Shown here: piece after piece, positions 15,114 to 17,626 of the stretch
Layout: each line of letters begins with the position of its first letter
How positions within the stretch are numbered: position 1 is the stretch's first letter
DNA from: Deferribacterales bacterium
GTDB taxonomy: Bacteria > Chrysiogenota > Deferribacteres > Deferribacterales > JAISNW01
NCBI GenBank assembly: GCA_025997275.1
Contig: BNUJ01000021.1
Coordinates: forward strand, 1 to 17,626
Length of the DNA: 17,626 nt
Direction of reading: 5' to 3'
Made by a program: the position numbers and the translations under genes
The notes under the pieces: generated by a model
Told to the model about the DNA's origin: nothing
What the model saw: only the letters and a program-made list of their open reading frames with translations
Databases searched by the model: none

Positions 15114-17413
15114 CTATTGAGCGGTTGAGTAGTGGCTTGCGCATTAACCATGCGTCAGATGATGCCTCTGGGCTTTCCATCTCTGAGAAGTTGCGTGGGC
15201 AGATAAAGGGGCTTGCCAAGGCGTCTATGAATGCGCAGGATGCCATTTCGTTTTTGCAGACTGCTGAGGGCGGGATAGAGGTTATCAGTGATATGTTGCA
15301 GCGTATGCGTGAGCTTGCGATTCAAGCTGGTAATGGGACGTATACTGCTAACGACAGACGGGAACTTCAGAAAGAGGTTGACCAGTTAAAGGCTGAGGTT
15401 GACCGTATATCGTCATCAACAGAGTTCAACACGAAGAAGCTTTTAACGGGGCAGTCTTCGGGTTTGTGGTCGTCAGATAGTGGCAATATAGATGTTGTTA
15501 TGAAAGGTGCTCCTGCTGAGGGCAACTATAAGCTGACCTTTAACACTATACCAGGGACTAATGCCGTGTATAAGACGGATATTATGACTGTTAAAAGTGA
15601 CACATTGATAGAGAAGGCGTTATCTAACGGGACATCTCTGCGCTCATTCGCTGCAACAGGCGATGTAGTATCGCTGGATGAAACTAGACTAGACTTCAAG
15701 ACTTTTGAACCGAATCCGGGTCCTTACCCTAGTGCTGATATGCAGGCGGTGTATCAGCGGCAGCCAGTGGCAAGCAACGGCTATCAATACAGTGGTGCTG
15801 GTACTTTTACGGTGGACATGAGCGCGACAGTAACAGGCACCCCTGTATCTACTGGTTATATAGCGGTAGAGTTCTTGTCAGACCAAACCGTCGTTTTGAG
15901 CGGTTCTATCAGCAATGTGCGGGTGACATTTATTGATGCAACTACAGGTACCAGCTATGACAAAACCCAGACTCTGTATGATGCCACAGGAGCGGTTGCT
16001 ACGGGCAAATTTGTTATGGATAATGGTATGACGATTACGCTGAGCATGAATAATAATAGTGCGACAACTAGTGTTGGCAAGCAGATTACTGCCGGCGATA
16101 AGGTACTGCTTACCCTTCAGGGTGATAATCCTACGGGTGCTGATGCTGCAACCGACATCAGAGTTCGAGCGACTGTCGCTACCGATGCGACCGACGTTAG
16201 CCTTATTGGTGCAGAAGCTAGTTATGGTGGTGGTACGGTTGCGGGTGTGATTGGTAGTCCAAGTGTGGTGATAAAGAATGGCAAGACCACTGGTGGTGAG
16301 ATAACTACTGTTACTATCAATAATGGCAAGTTTGAGGTAGCCACTGTTAGGTGGGATAAGGACTACAATGTTGCTGGTTTTATCAGCGGCTCTGTGACGT
16401 TAGATGCTTTTAAGGCGGGCACTGTTGGTGCTGGCGGTGTCAAGTTAAAAGATATTGGGTTATTTACCAATGCCGATGGACGCATGGTATTAGATAACAC
16501 TCAGTATTTGGATGTTTATGCTAACAATAAGATGGCGAGCATTACTCTGGAGGGTGAGGACACTATAAACGACCTTGTCAACAAGTTGCGTAGTGCACTC
16601 TCTGAGCTGAATGTGGCGGGCGATATGCAACTGTCAGATTTAATTCACTATGTAGAACCCGGTGAGCAGAATCCGAATGGTGGCAATTTTGCCGTGCCTG
16701 GCACAATGATAATGCAGACTGCGCTTATGGGAAATGCCAGCGAGTTGCGGTTTGTTGCCGATGAAGGTGTTTTGAATGCGCTGTCGGTGTTGCAGATACA
16801 GGAATCTAAAAATAGTGAGATGACGGTTTCTGTCAGCGATGCGCACACAGGTGAGTTTATTGGTAAAGATGTCGTGTCAGATTCTCGTCTGCGCAATGTT
16901 ATTAAAGGTGTTGATGTCATTATTGCGCCTAATGTCGGCACTAATGCGCAGTTTGTGGCTGGCAAGGTAGTATTTTCGGCAGATACGAGTCAAGAGGTGT
17001 TCTTGCATATAGTGGGCAAGTCTACTAAGGTGCAGGTAGGTGCCAGTGAAGGGCAGACGTTTGATGTAAGCATAGCGCGACTGGACACTATTGGGCTAGA
17101 AATAGGTGATGCTTATGTTACCACTATGGAAGAATCGCAGAAAGCTATTACTAAGTTTGACCAGGCGTTAGAGGCTGCGAATCATGCTAGGGCGACTATA
17201 GGAGCACAGATAAACAGGCTGGAATATAGTATGAAGAATATTAGTATAAGCAGGCAGAACTTAATGGCAGCAGAGTCTCGCATACGCGACCTAGATGTGG
17301 CGGACGAGTCGGCTACATTTGCTAAGAGTCAGATACTGGTGAACGCAGCTGTGGCAATGCTAGCGCAAGCTAACCAGTTGCCGCAAACAGCACTATCGCT
17401 GATAGGAAGATAG
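15032..17413 (+). CDS. Large flagellin 3 (793 aa)
   Basis: This filament subunit has the same plan as its neighbours but is about 200 residues shorter. N-terminal D0/D1 (about 1-150) contains SIERLSSGLRINHASDDASG, LQRMRELAIQAGNGTYTAND and STEFNTKKLLTG. C-terminal D1/D0 (about 706-793) contains IGAQINRLEYSMKN and ESRIRDLDVADES, and ends LSLIGR. The insert holds one module A (274-363) and no module B, which accounts for most of the size difference. The block from KLKDIGLFTNADGRM (about 471) matches the other two, with DTINDLVNKLRSAL and SVSDAHTGEFIG. It has its own sigma-28-like promoter, behind the flagellin 2 terminator, so it is a separate transcription unit. Promoter, leader and first codons are nearly identical to those of the next gene. 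Confidence 0.94.
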   Translation: MALNMYTNMYSVTAQTNLTIANSSLTRSIERLSSGLRINHASDDASGLSISEKLRGQIKGLAKASMNAQDAISFLQTAEGGIEVISDMLQRMRELAIQAGNGTYTANDRRELQKEVDQLKAEVDRISSSTEFNTKKLLTGQSSGLWSSDSGNIDVVMKGAPAEGNYKLTFNTIPGTNAVYKTDIMTVKSDTLIEKALSNGTSLRSFAATGDVVSLDETRLDFKTFEPNPGPYPSADMQAVYQRQPVASNGYQYSGAGTFTVDMSATVTGTPVSTGYIAVEFLSDQTVVLSGSISNVRVTFIDATTGTSYDKTQTLYDATGAVATGKFVMDNGMTITLSMNNNSATTSVGKQITAGDKVLLTLQGDNPTGADAATDIRVRATVATDATDVSLIGAEASYGGGTVAGVIGSPSVVIKNGKTTGGEITTVTINNGKFEVATVRWDKDYNVAGFISGSVTLDAFKAGTVGAGGVKLKDIGLFTNADGRMVLDNTQYLDVYANNKMASITLEGEDTINDLVNKLRSALSELNVAGDMQLSDLIHYVEPGEQNPNGGNFAVPGTMIMQTALMGNASELRFVADEGVLNALSVLQIQESKNSEMTVSVSDAHTGEFIGKDVVSDSRLRNVIKGVDVIIAPNVGTNAQFVAGKVVFSADTSQEVFLHIVGKSTKVQVGASEGQTFDVSIARLDTIGLEIGDAYVTTMEESQKAITKFDQALEAANHARATIGAQINRLEYSMKNISISRQNLMAAESRIRDLDVADESATFAKSQILVNAAVAMLAQANQLPQTALSLIGR
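15851..16120 (+). repeat. Flagellin insert module A, copy in flagellin 3
   Basis: Residues 274-363 run from TGYIAVEFLSDQ through ISNVRVTFIDATTGT to ITAGDKVLLTLQ, matching the flagellin 2 A module (SGYIEVEFL, IANVKFTFVDVATGE, ISAGDKMLF). It is the only such unit in this protein. Confidence 0.6.
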
Positions 17414-17425
17414 TAAAATTTATTA

Positions 17426-17453
17426 CTCCCCCCCCTCTCGTGGGGGGGTGGAG
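17426..17453 (+). terminator. Imperfect terminator-like hairpin after flagellin 3
   Basis: CTCC (17426-17429) pairs with GGAG (17450-17453), and the C-run (to 17435) pairs with the G-run (17442-17448) around a CTCGT-containing loop, with at least one mismatch. It shares the CTCGTGGGG core and surroundings of the flagellin 2 terminator, so the two intergenic regions look like diverged copies. There is no T-run. Confidence 0.6.
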
Positions 17454-17473
17454 AGATAATTAAAAAAAAGTGC

Positions 17474-17501
17474 TAATGTTTTATAGATGTTTTGCCGATT
17501 A
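17474..17501 (+). promoter_or_regulatory. Sigma-28-like promoter of flagellin 4
   Basis: TAAT (17474-17477), 16 bases, then GCCGATTA (17494-17501). It differs from the flagellin 3 promoter by one inserted T inside the -10 element, which keeps seven of eight consensus bases but moves the start region one base further from the gene. Confidence 0.65.
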
Positions 17502-17544
17502 GCTCCACACGAGACGTGCGATTGATTTTTAGGAGAGATGCTTT

Positions 17545-17626
17545 ATGGCTTTGAATATGTACACAAATATGTACTCTGTGACGGCACAGACGAACCTAAC
17601 CATTGCGAATAGTTCGCTTACGCGTT
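17545..17626 (+). CDS. Flagellin 4, N-terminal fragment (cut by window edge)
   Basis: ATG 17545 follows the same AGGAGA site and ATGCTTT spacer as flagellin 3. The 27 visible codons encode MALNMYTNMYSVTAQTNLTI and onward, identical to flagellin 3 in both protein and DNA. The gene runs off the window. Its size, insert modules and whether it is intact cannot be seen. Confidence 0.9.
   Translation, partial: MALNMYTNMYSVTAQTNLTIANSSLTR

Larger units (their letters stand above)
17459..17626 (+). repeat. Direct repeat, copy 2 (flagellin 4 promoter, leader and first codons)
   Basis: This is the second copy of the 14948-15113 segment, 168 bases long because of one extra A and one extra T. It is still identical where the window ends, so its true right boundary is unknown. 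Confidence 0.97.

Overview
This is bacterial DNA: bacterial-type genes, GGAGG-like ribosome binding sites and recognisable sigma-70 and sigma-28 promoters. The organism is flagellated and encodes very large flagellins. I cannot assign a phylum from the window alone. The segment falls into two compositionally different parts that meet at a tRNA-Phe gene.

Left part (1 to about 5040): a type I restriction-modification locus, all on the + strand and tightly packed. It has the 3' end of a Fic-family gene, hsdS (overlapping fic by 4 bases), hsdR (1 base after hsdS) and a decayed YhcG/DUF1016-type nuclease remnant. The methyltransferase gene hsdM is not in the window and would be expected upstream of fic. 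CTAG is almost absent here (I see one, at 1009) but common in the rest of the window. The segment ends next to the 3' end of tRNA-Phe, a classic integration site. Together these suggest a horizontally acquired defence island.

Middle (5043-7834, - strand): tRNA-Phe(GAA) with its own TTGACA-N18-TAGTAT promoter, then mutS. The best mutS promoter (TTGACA-N18-TAAAAT) places transcription start at or next to an ATG, so mutS may be read from a leaderless message.

Right part (7861-17626, + strand): a flagellin locus diverging from mutS. A consensus sigma-28 promoter drives flagellin 1 (991 aa), followed by a small DUF2292/YezD-like gene, a RidA-family gene, flagellin 2 (1028 aa), a strong terminator, a sigma-28-like promoter, flagellin 3 (793 aa), a second terminator-like hairpin, and the start of flagellin 4. 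The proteins keep canonical flagellin ends but carry long central inserts built from related modules. The modules occur in the order A-B in flagellin 1, B-A in flagellin 2 and A alone in flagellin 3. Flagellins 3 and 4 share a nearly identical 166-168 bp promoter, leader and 5' coding segment. The most notable content is this tandem array of modular giant flagellins with signs of module shuffling and recent duplication.
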